The notes: generated from the sequence alone by a model not told the origin. DNA of 54,340 nucleotides from CAZLPY01 sp964561525 (GCA_964561525.1 CAZLPY010000002.1:1-54340); one strand, 5' to 3'. Shown: positions 1-9,154, counted from the stretch's first letter. Numbers and translations: made by a program.

Positions 1-91
1 AACCTTTCGTTAAATTCTAAATTCTAAGCACTAAATCCGAAACATTTTTGAATTTAAAGTTGTTCAGAATTTCGTGCTTGGTGCTTCGTAT
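1..91. repeat. AT-rich intergenic repeat
   Basis: A gene-free stretch made of short words such as AAATTCTAAATTCTAAG and GAATTTAAAG. The same type of low-complexity sequence recurs in many other spacers of the window. No coding potential or promoter was recognised. Confidence 0.5.
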
Positions 92-376
92 TTATTCCAC
101 GATTCCCAAGATGTCGCTTTCACTCAATACAAACAGCTCTTCGCCGTCTACTTTGATCTCAGTCGGGCCGTACTTGGTAAACATCACCTTGTCGCCCACT
201 TTTACTTCTAGTGGCACCAGTTGCTCACCAATGTATTTACCGGTACCGATAGCAGTTACGACGCCTTCTTGTGGCTTTTCCTTTGCAGTATCAGGGAGAA
301 CAATGCCACCCTTGCTCATCTCTTCCTTGGCCAATGGCTTGACCAAAATGCGATCCCCTAATGGTTTGAACTTCAT
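92..376 (-). CDS. groES: Co-chaperonin GroES (Hsp10)
   Basis: This encodes the 94-residue heptameric lid of the GroEL folding chamber, a cytosolic protein. The sequence starts MKFKPLGDRILVKP, the classic Hsp10 opening. It contains the mobile-loop region with SKGGIVLPDTAKEKP (about residues 21-35), the VKVGDKVMFTKYG strand (about 59-71) and the terminal ESDILGIVE. Length is standard for the family. The ATG at 376 is preceded by GGAG on the minus strand at good spacing, which fixes the start. No groEL gene lies in the window, so the partner must be elsewhere; the genes beside it are unrelated. The upstream spacer carries an inverted repeat at 408-482 rather than an obvious heat-shock (CIRCE) operator. 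Identification is secure from sequence motifs. Confidence 0.97.
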   Translation of the reverse strand: MKFKPLGDRILVKPLAKEEMSKGGIVLPDTAKEKPQEGVVTAIGTGKYIGEQLVPLEVKVGDKVMFTKYGPTEIKVDGEELFVLSESDILGIVE

Positions 377-407
377 GCAACACTCCTTTTTCTTGTTTTA
401 TAGTGCA

Positions 408-482
408 GTCATCTCGAATGAAATGAGAGATCCCGTAAGCATCAGGCGAGATTTCTCCACCGACGCAGTGATTCGAAATGAC
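408..482. repeat. Dispersed inverted repeat (copy 1)
   Basis: The outer arms GTCATCTCGAAT (408-419) and ATTCGAAATGAC (471-482) pair with one mismatch. Inside lie GAGAGATC and GAGATTTCTCC words that can also pair. A related element with GTCATTTCGA ... TCGAGATGAC ends is found at 36916-37022. It is non-coding and looks like a short, MITE-like extragenic repeat. Confidence 0.6.
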
Positions 483-513
483 AAATCATTTTTTCTAGTT
501 TTCGTTCACAATA

Positions 514-1404
514 CTAGCGTTTTGCAAGCACAATGTCAAGTATACTTTGCATTCGCTCTAAGTATTGTGGACGATTGTCGATTGAATGCAGCTTGAGACG
601 GTTGGGCGTGCAAACGAGCTCATCAGAGCGCCCCAGTTCCGGATCTCGGAGCACTTTAAATCGGTGAACCGGAAACAAAACCCGGTTGGCTAGTTTGGTT
701 ATCTTTTTGCTAAATTCCAAATTCCAAATTCTAGATTCTCGTTCTCTAAGATGTGCTACTTCGTGCGGAGTCCAGTTCGGCAAAAAGTTCCCTGCCCAGT
801 TATTAGCTTTGATCAATTGTTGGTAGCCCGCTATGCCAGCCAGTGGCACCATGGTAGCGACCCAGTAACTTGCTGTCCGCATTTCATGCTGGTAAAGCCG
901 TACATTCAAATCGTCTGAAGACAGCCAATAGCCTAGGCACGCTTTACCAGCCTGCTGCTTTGCTGATTTCATTAACCCGAGCCATTCTAACTGAGCGATC
1001 ACGAACGTCCGCGCAATATAGAGTGCGTTCGGCTCAGTAATAATCAAAAAATCAATATCACTGGCTTCGGTGAGTGTTTGCATGGCAGTTGAGTTCATTA
1101 AGATGACTGAGGCTACTCCTGGAGCGCGATAGATCACTTCAGCCATGCGCAATGCTTTGTGCCGTCGTTCCTCTAGGAGCTTTTGACGCTTTTTAGTCTC
1201 GGCTACAGTTTGATCACTGAGCCCAATGTAGACATCTTGATAAACAATGTTTTGCTGCACCAAGTTGTTTAGAGCCTTTTTGAACTGTTCGCCCGAAAAA
1301 GATTCTTTCCATACTAGCTGGTGCAATTCACCCGGCTTGAGTGCCCGCTTAAATTGTTCAAAATAAGCCAGGGTTTCTAGCAAAGCTCGTTGATCGGATT
1401 TCAT
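514..1404 (-). CDS. Nucleotidyltransferase-like protein
   Basis: A 296-residue protein with a likely nucleotidyltransferase core of the MNT/DNA-polymerase-beta type. Around residues 103-122 it has NSTAMQTLTEASDIDFLIIT, which matches the family pattern GS...SDIDL with the usual Gly-Ser replaced by Asn-Ser. The N-terminal 90 residues look like a winged-helix segment (LLETLAYFEQFKRALKPGELHQLVW). Neither substrate nor partner can be named. The coding sequence contains an AT-rich stretch at 712-741 encoding the SRIWNLEFSKK region, made of the same AAATTCCAAATTCC words found in spacers of this scaffold. No strong ribosome-binding site is seen before the ATG at 1404. It is followed by groES on the same strand. 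The domain call is fairly sure, the function is unknown. Confidence 0.6.
   Translation of the reverse strand: MKSDQRALLETLAYFEQFKRALKPGELHQLVWKESFSGEQFKKALNNLVQQNIVYQDVYIGLSDQTVAETKKRQKLLEERRHKALRMAEVIYRAPGVASVILMNSTAMQTLTEASDIDFLIITEPNALYIARTFVIAQLEWLGLMKSAKQQAGKACLGYWLSSDDLNVRLYQHEMRTASYWVATMVPLAGIAGYQQLIKANNWAGNFLPNWTPHEVAHLRERESRIWNLEFSKKITKLANRVLFPVHRFKVLRDPELGRSDELVCTPNRLKLHSIDNRPQYLERMQSILDIVLAKR
712..741. repeat. Spacer-type AT repeat inside a CDS
   Basis: Two AAATTCC units followed by AAATTCTAGATTCTCG. This is the same word set as the intergenic AT repeats, but here it lies within the nucleotidyltransferase-like gene, in frame. Confidence 0.55.
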
Positions 1405-1449
1405 GAGCAGATAATATCAAATAGGAGCAATAAGTCTAATTCGACTCAT

Positions 1450-1983
1450 TCACTTGCGCGAGCCAAACAGTTGAGAAAACAAGCCGCCTTTGGCGGATTT
1501 TTTATGATTAGATTCGGCTGGGGCTGAGAGTTGCTTGACTTGATCCTTTAGCGTCTCAACCTGATTTTGAAAATAACCCAATTGTCCGGCCATGTGAAAG
1601 TTTTTGTCGGTTAGTTCTTTACTTTCGCCGCGTAGTGTCTCTTTTTCCTTGCGCAGCTCATCTAGTTGTTTTTCCAGCAACTCGATCGCTCTGGCTACAT
1701 TGCCATCAGTTACGGTATGAGAAGGGGTAGCAGACACCGTATTTTCACTACCCTGTTTTGCAGGCCTATTTGACACACTGCCTTCACTCTGTCCTATAGT
1801 GTCTTTTAATGAGATTTTTAATTCCTCCAACTCCTCTTTATTCAAACGCATCTCTTGGCCATTGAAGCCATCCACGTACTGCTTGCTCAAGCGCCCTGAG
1901 CGAACATAGGAGCGTACAGTCGCTGGCTTTTTACCTAGTATCTCAGTAGCCTCACGTAAACTGACCACATACTGCTTTTCCAT
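1450..1983 (-). CDS. HTH/coiled-coil DNA-binding protein
   Basis: A 177-residue protein. Residues 1-55 form an excisionase/MerR-like helix-turn-helix (VSLREATEILGKKPATVRSYVRSGRLSKQ) with the typical wing residues. A low-complexity linker (about 60-92) follows, then a long heptad-rich coiled coil (about 95-150: LLEKQLDELRKEKETLRGESKEL) and a short C-terminal tail ending GGLFSQLFGSRK. This layout suggests a dimeric DNA-binding protein rather than a phage excisionase. The start ATG at 1983 has a strong AAGGAGG site. The upstream region contains several GGGTA/TACCC words around a promoter, consistent with autoregulation. Targets are unknown. The domain call is good; a regulatory role is inferred. 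Confidence 0.65.
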   Translation of the reverse strand: MEKQYVVSLREATEILGKKPATVRSYVRSGRLSKQYVDGFNGQEMRLNKEELEELKISLKDTIGQSEGSVSNRPAKQGSENTVSATPSHTVTDGNVARAIELLEKQLDELRKEKETLRGESKELTDKNFHMAGQLGYFQNQVETLKDQVKQLSAPAESNHKKSAKGGLFSQLFGSRK

Positions 1984-2000
1984 TATAGCCTCCTTAAGAA

Positions 2001-2067
2001 GGGTATTTGTAACACTATTGATTACCCTGATGGTATAGGGTCATTCGTAGACTGTCAATAGAGGGTA
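2001..2067 (-). promoter_or_regulatory. Promoter with repeated GGGTA operators
   Basis: On the minus strand TTGACA (2053-2058) is followed after 17 nt by TACCAT (2030-2035). GGGTA-type words lie at 2001-2005, 2063-2067 and, inverted, at 2023-2027, with GGGTC at 2038-2042. They flank and overlap the promoter of the helix-turn-helix gene at 1983, which suggests autoregulation (inference). Confidence 0.45.
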
Positions 2068-2200
2068 AAAATTCGAAGCACCCGTCCTACGCTCCTCTGG
2101 AGCTACTGAGGGCAGGCGAAGCACTAAATCCGAAACGAATTCAAAATTATCAATTCAAAAAAACATTTTGGATTTCGATATTCGGATTTTGGATTTCTCT
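2068..2200. repeat. AT-rich intergenic repeat
   Basis: Spacer with AAATTCGAAGCA, CACTAAATCCGAAACG and TTTTGGATTTCG words. It is nearly the same text as the 1-90 spacer (CACTAAATCCGAAACA). No gene was seen. Confidence 0.5.
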
Positions 2201-4003
2201 CTATTGTACTGACTGGTCTGCCTTGGCCGTACCGACCAAGTACCTTGCCTGCCACGGCACATAGTGACTATTGAATATTTGCTTGTTACGCACCGAACCA
2301 TCTTTGTTCAGCACAGTGTAAGTGAACGAAGCATTGGCGCCATTATGGGCATGTTCTGTTTGTTTTGTGGTCCCCTCAGGCAACGTGTCAGTTTGAATAT
2401 ATTCCGGGTCAGGCGGTGGCACAATGTCAGTCACTACTGGATCGGTTTCAGTTTCACTTCGTCCATCCTTCGTACCGTAAAAATCAAACGTTATCTTAGT
2501 GCCATCAATATGCGATTGAATCAAAATATTTGACGGGGTGTCATTGATGAATTTAAAATCCGGGCTGCCTTCATAAATAGTTGCGTCTTTGCCCACTGGC
2601 GGCTCGTAGTACCCCACACGATAGCTGTGGTTGCGCCGTTCAGTAATCTTTAAGCCAGCGTTCATCGTTGCCCGAAACAAGGTGGTGGAAACCTGACACA
2701 AGCCGCCTCCAAACTCCGGCTCAGTTTTGTTTTCCTTGATCACCAGCTCGGGAAGGTACCCTGCTGCACCGTCAATATGCCCCAGATACTTTAATGTAGA
2801 AAACTCGTCGCCCGACTTAACCAAAATACCATTTAAGGCGGAAGCACCTACGGCAATGTTATGCTTACGATTCTCCGGGCTGGTAGCAAAACTGGTAGTT
2901 GCGGTGCCGATCAGGTCAGTGATACCAAGTGCACCAATTGATTGATCTGTTACTGCCGGCTTCGTGACCGCAAACGTGGCCGCAACGCTGATTTGTTTAT
3001 CGGTTTTACTGTGCTCAACGTAGTCACGCGCTGCAGATACTACCGCATGGGCCGTTTTATCACTATCCAACGTTTTACCATCCGAACCCGGGCTAAAAAT
3101 AGTCACTTTGCCATCCTGTATGCTTAGCTTTGCTTCAACTGGAGCGCTGTTGAATTGCCCAGACATCCCATCCAGCCAGGTCTTGACCTTATCATGAGCT
3201 AAGCTAAGCTGCAGATGGCCCGCAAAAAGTTCAGAAGTAATCCATGAATCGAGGACATCTTGCTTTACTGAAACTTGGGCATTATCGGTCGTCACCGTTA
3301 TTTTCACCGTACGAAACTGACTGGCCTGCTTTGCGACCTCTTTGGTATCACCGGTTGCAACGGCAGGCTGCACCACGACACGCGATAAGACGATATCGCC
3401 TGCTTGACCACTGGTCCAATGATCAATAATGGCTCTCGCTGCCTCTGCCTTAACGATACGCTTACCTGCCACACCTTGTGTCTCGGTCACCGTACCGTGG
3501 TCAATGATTACCCCAGCGTTCTGCTCTGGTTGATCCACCTCTGCTGCAAACTGATCCAGCTGCTTTTGCAATTTATCGGCGTCATAGGTGACTACAAACG
3601 GCACGTGACGTGGCTGCACCAAAGCACCTGCTAGATCGGTTGCGGTATCGATTAAGCTGGCCTCTCGGCCATACGAATAGGCGGCGGCTGCGGTTGCTTT
3701 GACGTCCACCACCAACCCAATATCAGCTGCATGAATGGTCATCTGCTTATCATCTACCCGCACTGCAACACCCCGAGTTGCAATTGCTTCACTCCACGAT
3801 TGTAGGGCGTCGACTGTGTCGGGCAGCGTTTTACCACTCACTTGAAGTCCAGCTGCAGAGACGTGTGGAAGAACACGGCTTGAGTAATAGATAGTATATG
3901 CAAGTAGTGCACCGACTAAACTTGCACATATGGCTACACCGCCCAGAATGTAGATTTTGGTGCGTTTTGTGGGATGATTTTTTTTTGTTTTTGTCTTAGC
4001 CAT
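2201..4003 (-). CDS. VanW family cell-wall protein
   Basis: A 600-residue membrane-anchored extracytoplasmic protein. Residues 18-40 are a transmembrane segment (IYILGGVAICASLVGALLAYTIYY) after a Lys-rich cytoplasmic tip. Residues about 50-340 hold repeated peptidoglycan-binding-like (PG_binding_4/YoaR) domains. Residues about 375-500 hold the VanW domain with the characteristic FGGGLCQVSTTLFRA, RRNHSYRVGYYEPPVGKDAT and PDFKFIND motifs. VanW proteins are linked to wall maturation and glycopeptide resistance in Gram-positives, but their reaction is not established. The region C-terminal to VanW adds a short beta-rich tail. It lies downstream of hppA and a small gene on the same strand. No clear ribosome-binding site precedes the ATG at 4003. 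Confidence 0.88.
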   Translation of the reverse strand: MAKTKTKKNHPTKRTKIYILGGVAICASLVGALLAYTIYYSSRVLPHVSAAGLQVSGKTLPDTVDALQSWSEAIATRGVAVRVDDKQMTIHAADIGLVVDVKATAAAAYSYGREASLIDTATDLAGALVQPRHVPFVVTYDADKLQKQLDQFAAEVDQPEQNAGVIIDHGTVTETQGVAGKRIVKAEAARAIIDHWTSGQAGDIVLSRVVVQPAVATGDTKEVAKQASQFRTVKITVTTDNAQVSVKQDVLDSWITSELFAGHLQLSLAHDKVKTWLDGMSGQFNSAPVEAKLSIQDGKVTIFSPGSDGKTLDSDKTAHAVVSAARDYVEHSKTDKQISVAATFAVTKPAVTDQSIGALGITDLIGTATTSFATSPENRKHNIAVGASALNGILVKSGDEFSTLKYLGHIDGAAGYLPELVIKENKTEPEFGGGLCQVSTTLFRATMNAGLKITERRNHSYRVGYYEPPVGKDATIYEGSPDFKFINDTPSNILIQSHIDGTKITFDFYGTKDGRSETETDPVVTDIVPPPDPEYIQTDTLPEGTTKQTEHAHNGANASFTYTVLNKDGSVRNKQIFNSHYVPWQARYLVGTAKADQSVQ

Positions 4004-4129
4004 AACTAATCACGATTGATCCCATATCCATCTTAAAAATTCGAAAGCTGTAGCAGGCTGACGCATTACATCGTTCCTATGTTAGATTTCGGATGTGCAA
4101 TTTAGGATTTCTGCTCCACCACACCATGC

Positions 4130-4381
4130 TTACACTTCTTTTAGCATCTCGTTCAAGATATCACGTGCACGAGCTGTTTTAATGGCTCGCGCTACCTCTG
4201 CTGACATGATATCTACTGACAATTCATCACCGGCGGCAACTTGTCCCTGCACTAGGTGTGCCGGAATATCAAATTGCTGCCCACGTCCATCATCGAGCTG
4301 AACCTTTTTTGGACCCACCTTCACCACTGTAGTTACTATAACGTCAGAGAAACCAAAATGATCAGTCGAGGAGTGTGCCAT
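4130..4381 (-). CDS. Small conserved-type hypothetical protein
   Basis: An 83-residue soluble protein. The N-terminal half is beta-rich (VIVTTVVKVGPKKVQLDDGRG) and resembles a small SH3/OB-like barrel. The C-terminal half is a charged helix (ARAIKTARARDILNEMLKEV). It starts 26 nt after the stop of hppA on the same strand and probably shares its transcript, with vanW next. No signal peptide and no recognisable catalytic motif. I do not recognise the family. Coding is supported by the clean reading frame and the operon-like spacing, although the ribosome-binding site is weak. Confidence 0.5.
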   Translation of the reverse strand: MAHSSTDHFGFSDVIVTTVVKVGPKKVQLDDGRGQQFDIPAHLVQGQVAAGDELSVDIMSAEVARAIKTARARDILNEMLKEV

Positions 4382-4407
4382 TTTATTCTATACCAAAGTG
4401 CAGGCTA

Positions 4408-6534
4408 CTACACCACAGAGGCTTCCGCCTTATCACGACGGAACCACCACACAATTGCAATAACTACGAGCAAGACGCCTAGTGTAGCCCATTTTGCATT
4501 AGTATTTAGACCATGCTGTGTAATGAGAGTTACAATGAGCAGCGCTACAATGTTTACCACTTTAATCATCGGGTTAATGGCCGGTCCAGCTGTGTCTTTG
4601 TATGGATCTCCGACGGTGTCTCCAGTGACCGCTGCCTGATGAGCAAAACTGCCTTTTCCACCAAAGTGACCTTCTTCAATGTATTTTTTGGCGTTATCCC
4701 AGGCGCCACCACCACTGGTCATAGCAATGGCCACAAAAATGCCGGTCACAATTGATCCAACCAGCAGACCGCCCAGAGCCGCCGGCCCAAGCAGCAGGCC
4801 GACCAATAACGTAGCAACGATCGGGATCAAAGCTGGCAAAATCATTTCTTTAATCGCGGCGCGGGTCACAATGTCAACCGCAGCGCTATAATCTGGCTTT
4901 TCAGTTCCTTTCATAATGCCCTTATATTCACGGAATTGACGCCGTACTTCTTCCACAATCTGCGCTCCGGCTTTGCCAACTGCTTCCATGGCCAAGCTTG
5001 AAAAGTAAAACGGCAACAGCCCGCCGATAAATAATCCGGCCAGCACATTGGGATCGGATAAACTAAAGGTCACGGTTGTGCCCGCCGCTTTATTCAATTC
5101 CACTGCAAAGGACGAAAACAGTACCACAGCCGCAAGGCCAGCCGAGCCGATGGCGTAGCCCTTGGTCACCGCTTTGGTGGTGTTTCCCACCGCATCAAGC
5201 TGATCTGTGATCACTCGCACACTCTCCGGCAATCCAGCCATTTCGGCGATGCCACCAGCGTTATCGGTAATTGGCCCAAATGCATCAATTGCTACAATCA
5301 TGCCGGTCAGGGTAAGCATCGCTACTACCGCCACCGCAACGCCATAAATACCAGCCAGAGCGTACGATCCAAGCAGTGCGGCACAGATGACCAAAACAGG
5401 AGCTGCCGTAGCCCGCATCGAGACAGCCAGGCCAGTAATTACGTTGGTGCCGTGTCCGGTCTTCGAGGAAGCAGCGATCGAGCGCACCGGTGCATACTTA
5501 GTTGAAGTATAGTATTCAGTAATAACTACCAGGGCTGCCGTCACGCCTAAACCAATCAGCGAGCAATAAAACAGGTTGAGCGTGGTGTACATTGGGTCAA
5601 CACCTTCCAAACCAGTCATAAATTTATTGGTCACAAACCAAAATGCGATAGCTGATAACACCGCGGAGACCGCCAGACCGTTGTACAGCGCTGGCATAAT
5701 GCCCTGCTTGCCAAATTGACGCACAAACAGCATGCCGATTAAAGATGCCACAATTGATGCCCCACCTAACGCTAGCGGATAGAGCACCACATTTGCGTTA
5801 TCAGCAAACACAATTGAGCCAAGCAGCATCACTGCAATCATCGTGACAGAGTAGGTCTCAAACAGATCAGCAGCCATGCCGGCGCAGTCGCCCACGTTGT
5901 CACCCACATTATCTGCAATCACCGCTGGGTTACGCGGATCATCCTCAGGAATGCCGGCCTCCACTTTGCCGACTAAATCGGCCCCAACATCGGCCCCTTT
6001 GGTAAAAATCCCACCACCAAGACGGGCAAAAATGCTAATTAATGAGCCACCAAAGCCAAGACCAATCAATGCATTCAGATCATGAAATAGGCTGTAAAAA
6101 CCGGCAACTGCCAGCAGCCCCAAGCCAACCACCAGCATTCCGGTAACGCTACCGCCTCTGAAAGCGAGCGCCAAAGCTGGCGCCAAGCCCTGGTGAGCGG
6201 CCTCAGCGGTGCGCACGTTAGCTCGCACCGATACATTCATCCCAATGTAGCCGGCTAGGGCAGAGAACAAAGCGCCAACCAAAAATCCAACAGCGGTGCG
6301 CCAGTTGATGGCGTATAGTAAGATCACAAACAGTACTAATGCCACTAATGCGATAGTAGAGTACTGGCGGTTCAAATAAGCCTTCGCCCCCTGCTGGATG
6401 GCAAGAGCAATATCAGCCATCTTTTTGGTACCGACTGGCTGTTTCAAGATTGATAAACTAGCCATCAGCCCGTACAGAATAGCCAATGCAGCTCCGCCAT
6501 AGGCCAACACCGCGGCAATAGTAGTGGTATCCAT
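4408..6534 (-). CDS. hppA: K+-independent H+-translocating pyrophosphatase
   Basis: A 708-residue integral membrane pump that couples pyrophosphate hydrolysis to proton export, with about 16 membrane segments. The pyrophosphate site is intact: DVGADLVGKVE (182-192), DNVGDNVGDCAGMAADLFE (208-226), DAFGPITDNAGG (417-428) and the C-terminal GDTVGDPYKDTAGPAINP. The subclass-determining loop reads GNTTKAVTKGYAIGS (450-464). Lys454 and Thr457 occupy the positions that are Ala and Gly/Ala in K+-dependent enzymes, so this should be the K+-independent H+-pumping type. The start ATG at 6534 has AAAGG upstream. In a fermentative cell this enzyme would save energy from biosynthetic pyrophosphate (inference). 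Confidence 0.95.
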   Translation of the reverse strand: MDTTTIAAVLAYGGAALAILYGLMASLSILKQPVGTKKMADIALAIQQGAKAYLNRQYSTIALVALVLFVILLYAINWRTAVGFLVGALFSALAGYIGMNVSVRANVRTAEAAHQGLAPALALAFRGGSVTGMLVVGLGLLAVAGFYSLFHDLNALIGLGFGGSLISIFARLGGGIFTKGADVGADLVGKVEAGIPEDDPRNPAVIADNVGDNVGDCAGMAADLFETYSVTMIAVMLLGSIVFADNANVVLYPLALGGASIVASLIGMLFVRQFGKQGIMPALYNGLAVSAVLSAIAFWFVTNKFMTGLEGVDPMYTTLNLFYCSLIGLGVTAALVVITEYYTSTKYAPVRSIAASSKTGHGTNVITGLAVSMRATAAPVLVICAALLGSYALAGIYGVAVAVVAMLTLTGMIVAIDAFGPITDNAGGIAEMAGLPESVRVITDQLDAVGNTTKAVTKGYAIGSAGLAAVVLFSSFAVELNKAAGTTVTFSLSDPNVLAGLFIGGLLPFYFSSLAMEAVGKAGAQIVEEVRRQFREYKGIMKGTEKPDYSAAVDIVTRAAIKEMILPALIPIVATLLVGLLLGPAALGGLLVGSIVTGIFVAIAMTSGGGAWDNAKKYIEEGHFGGKGSFAHQAAVTGDTVGDPYKDTAGPAINPMIKVVNIVALLIVTLITQHGLNTNAKWATLGVLLVVIAIVWWFRRDKAEASVV

Positions 6535-6589
6535 AATACCTACACCTTTCGTTTTATTATATCAATAACGTTAATGATGAATTTATGTG

Positions 6590-6731
6590 TGACTGATGTA
6601 TAACCAAAATAACTAATTACTAATGTCTAATTTCTAAGTAAGCCCCAATGCATCAATGACTCATTGGTCATTCTGACATTAGTCATTCATTAGAAATTAG
6701 GAATTAATCATTCGTCATTTCCATTAATAAT
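6590..6731. repeat. AT-rich intergenic repeat
   Basis: Spacer upstream of hppA built from CTAATTACTAATGTC, TAATTTCTAAG, GTCATTCATTAG and AAATTAGGAATTAATC words. It contains both orientations, so it can fold on itself. No gene was seen. Confidence 0.5.
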
Positions 6732-7877
6732 CTATTTATTAATCTGCGCCACTTCAGGCTTTTTCTCAAACGTTTGATACAAATCAAGCGTCTGCTCCGC
6801 CATCTTGTCCCAACTAAACGCTTTGGTACGTTTTAAGCCTTCGGCCACCAGTACCTTTCGCAAGTTGGCTCCGCTGACCACTCTATACATCTTATCAGCC
6901 ATATCTACGGTATTGCGAGGGTCAAAGTACAGTGCCCCGTCCCCTGCAATCTCGGGCAAGCAACTGGCGTTTGAACAGACCACTGGACACTCACAGGCCA
7001 TCGATTCCAGGGGCGGCAAGCCAAATCCTTCAATCAGTGAAGGAGTAACGCTCGCCATCGCACCGGAATACAGTGGTGGCAGATCCTCTTCCGGGGCAAA
7101 TCCGGTCATAATGACGGCGCCGCCAAGATGATGTTTGACAATAGCAGCCTGTACTTGCGGTAGATACCGTAGATCAGCTTTGCCAACCAGTACCAACTGT
7201 AGGCTGCGGTTCCGCGCCCGAACTGAGGCAAAGGCCTCAATCAGTCGCACAATATTTTTGTGTACTCGCAGTTGCCCGACGTAGATGATGTAGGGTCTTG
7301 CGATTGCATACTTCTTTTGCGTCGCTTCAAGAAGCCTTTGATTATCGCATTTTTTGTAGCGCTGGTCAACCGCTTCGTAGATCACCTGCATCTTATCCGG
7401 TGGGGTGTGGTAATGTTCGGATATCTCACGCTTGGTCGTCTCCGAAACCGCGATAATTTTATCCGCTTGACGGAGGGCGTGCCGAATCGTCACCTCATAT
7501 GCCAGTAATTTAATTCGATTCATCGCGACCCCCGGGTAGAACGTCAGGATTAAATCGTGAATCGTAAAAACGGTGCGACCACGATAGAGGAGAGGATGGT
7601 TAAAATGCAAGAAATGCACCAGGTCAAGGTGATGACTATCCAGTAATTTTTTGAACGTGGTTTGCTCGTCGAGCGAATAATTCTTGATCGCGGTAGTCAC
7701 GAATTTTGTATCTGGATGATGCGTCTGTGGTTTTGCCACCCCGGTGGGTAAAAACACCACAAATTGGTGTTTTTTTGCCTCAGCTAAATTGAGCAGGCGC
7801 GGCACCAACTCGGTGGCATAGCGGGCTAGTCCACTCGCTTCAGGATTATAAAACCGTGCATCAATTCCGATTCGCAT
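6732..7877 (-). CDS. GT4 family glycosyltransferase
   Basis: A 381-residue cytosolic GT-B retaining glycosyltransferase for surface glycan assembly. It opens MRIGIDARFYNPEASGLARY, the N-terminal Rossmann strand and glycine-rich acceptor loop of this subfamily. The donor-binding C-terminal domain shows YIIYVGQLRVHKNIVRLIEAF, GFAPEEDLPPLYSGAMASVTPSLIEGFGLPPLESMACECPVVCSN with the EGFGLPPLE motif (catalytic EX7E). The frame extends 34 codons upstream, but the internal ATG at 7877 has a GGAG upstream and aligns with the start of the paralogue at 22977-24050, so I chose it. Sugar and acceptor are unknown. It lies upstream of hppA on the same strand, separated by an AT repeat. Confidence 0.9.
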   Translation of the reverse strand: MRIGIDARFYNPEASGLARYATELVPRLLNLAEAKKHQFVVFLPTGVAKPQTHHPDTKFVTTAIKNYSLDEQTTFKKLLDSHHLDLVHFLHFNHPLLYRGRTVFTIHDLILTFYPGVAMNRIKLLAYEVTIRHALRQADKIIAVSETTKREISEHYHTPPDKMQVIYEAVDQRYKKCDNQRLLEATQKKYAIARPYIIYVGQLRVHKNIVRLIEAFASVRARNRSLQLVLVGKADLRYLPQVQAAIVKHHLGGAVIMTGFAPEEDLPPLYSGAMASVTPSLIEGFGLPPLESMACECPVVCSNASCLPEIAGDGALYFDPRNTVDMADKMYRVVSGANLRKVLVAEGLKRTKAFSWDKMAEQTLDLYQTFEKKPEVAQINK

Positions 7878-8087
7878 TTCAATGAAATCTCCAATTAAGT
7901 TTACTTCCAACCAGTGATTGGTAGGCAATCTTGTGGTCGTACGCGAACGCGAACGAGCAGACAACCATAGATCCTTCAAACTATGAGGTCATTTTTCTCT
8001 TACACCCTATCACAAATTAAACTCAGGAGGAATATCGGGGCGAGGAGAAAGTTTGATTGTGTGTCACCGATGCCGTACAATAAGGGT

Positions 8088-9146
8088 ATGAAATACGCAT
8101 GGCTGATTGTATTAATCATTATTGTCGGTGCTTGTACTGTCGGCCTGTACTATTTGAACCAGCACAAAACGAGCTCAACTACTTCCTCAACCTCTGATAC
8201 TGGCGCCGTTCTACCTGATACCACCATCCATTGGGGGGTAGCGATCCGTCCATACGGTTTGAAAGGCCCTGGTGCGGCTTACAAAACCAGTCAGCTCCAA
8301 ACTCAAGTCAGCTTAGCAAAGGAGCTGGGTGTGACCGATGTGCGCGCCAACGCCGAAAATGAGATGGCCACCAACGACGATTTTGTATCAATGGCTGAAC
8401 AAAACAAGATGGCTCCGACGATAGTGCTTGAACCGATTGACCCGCACTACTTGGATACCAATACCTATCAAAACGCCTACGATTACGCCTTCAAGCTAGC
8501 CAAGCGCTACGTTGGCCGCGTGCCTTACTATCAACTAGCTAACGAAGCCTCTGGGGTAGCGATCAAAACCGGAGCCGCAGGCGATAAAACGAGCGATTAC
8601 GACCCGACCAAGTACCTCAAATTACGAGACGAGATGCGCGGGCTGTCGGACGGTGTGCATGCGGGCGACGCAAGCGCACAGCGCATCATTAGCGCGAACT
8701 GGCTTGGGACAGGCGTGATTGATAAGCTAGTGGCTGACAACATTAATTTCGAAGTGATCGGCTGGAACTGGTACTCCGATATGGGGAATGATTTGATCAA
8801 AACACAGAGTGATGGCACTACCTTAAATATCCCGCAATACCTCAGTAAATATCACAAAAAGTTTTGGGTGGTAGAGTTGAACCGCCGTCAAGGCACCTTT
8901 GATAATAATGCCAAGGCCCAAAGTGACTTTTTGCAAACGTTCATTAGCAGCACACTGGCGCACAAAAACGTCACTGGGTACTTTGTGTACACCTTAACGG
9001 ATGAGTGCGGCGAGCTTAGCCAAGAACACGGTAACCTTGGACTAGTCAGTTTGACCAAAAATAGCGATGGTACCTGCTCAGTTAAAGCCAAAAAAACCGC
9101 CTTCACTACCGTTCAAAGCTTGATTAAAGCAAACCCTAAACCGTAG
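8088..9146 (+). CDS. Secreted GH-A-type glycoside hydrolase-like protein (copy 1)
   Basis: A 352-residue protein with an N-terminal signal/anchor (MKYAWLIVLIIIVGACTVGL) and a Ser/Thr linker (about 28-40). A probable TIM barrel follows. The hallmarks of clan GH-A are visible: Asn152-Glu153 after a hydrophobic strand (YYQLANEAS, predicted acid/base) and Glu263 in KFWVVELNRRQG (predicted nucleophile). Other conserved blocks are WGVAIRPYGLKG, DVRANAENE and GWNWYSDMG. I cannot assign a GH family. The frame runs 35 codons further upstream, but the signal peptide begins at ATG 8088. The next gene is a clear paralogue in the same direction. Likely role: glycan cleavage at the cell surface (inference). 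Confidence 0.72.
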   Translation: MKYAWLIVLIIIVGACTVGLYYLNQHKTSSTTSSTSDTGAVLPDTTIHWGVAIRPYGLKGPGAAYKTSQLQTQVSLAKELGVTDVRANAENEMATNDDFVSMAEQNKMAPTIVLEPIDPHYLDTNTYQNAYDYAFKLAKRYVGRVPYYQLANEASGVAIKTGAAGDKTSDYDPTKYLKLRDEMRGLSDGVHAGDASAQRIISANWLGTGVIDKLVADNINFEVIGWNWYSDMGNDLIKTQSDGTTLNIPQYLSKYHKKFWVVELNRRQGTFDNNAKAQSDFLQTFISSTLAHKNVTGYFVYTLTDECGELSQEHGNLGLVSLTKNSDGTCSVKAKKTAFTTVQSLIKANPKP

Positions 9147-9154
9147 GCGGAAGC

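Noticed and set aside
2264..4003. Several open frames opposite the VanW gene
   Set aside because: They have no ribosome-binding sites, no family features and follow the codon pattern of the VanW gene in another frame.
4408..6534. Possible Na+-pumping or K+-dependent pyrophosphatase
   Set aside because: Lys454 and Thr457 in GNTTKAVTKG are diagnostic of the K+-independent H+-pumping subclass.
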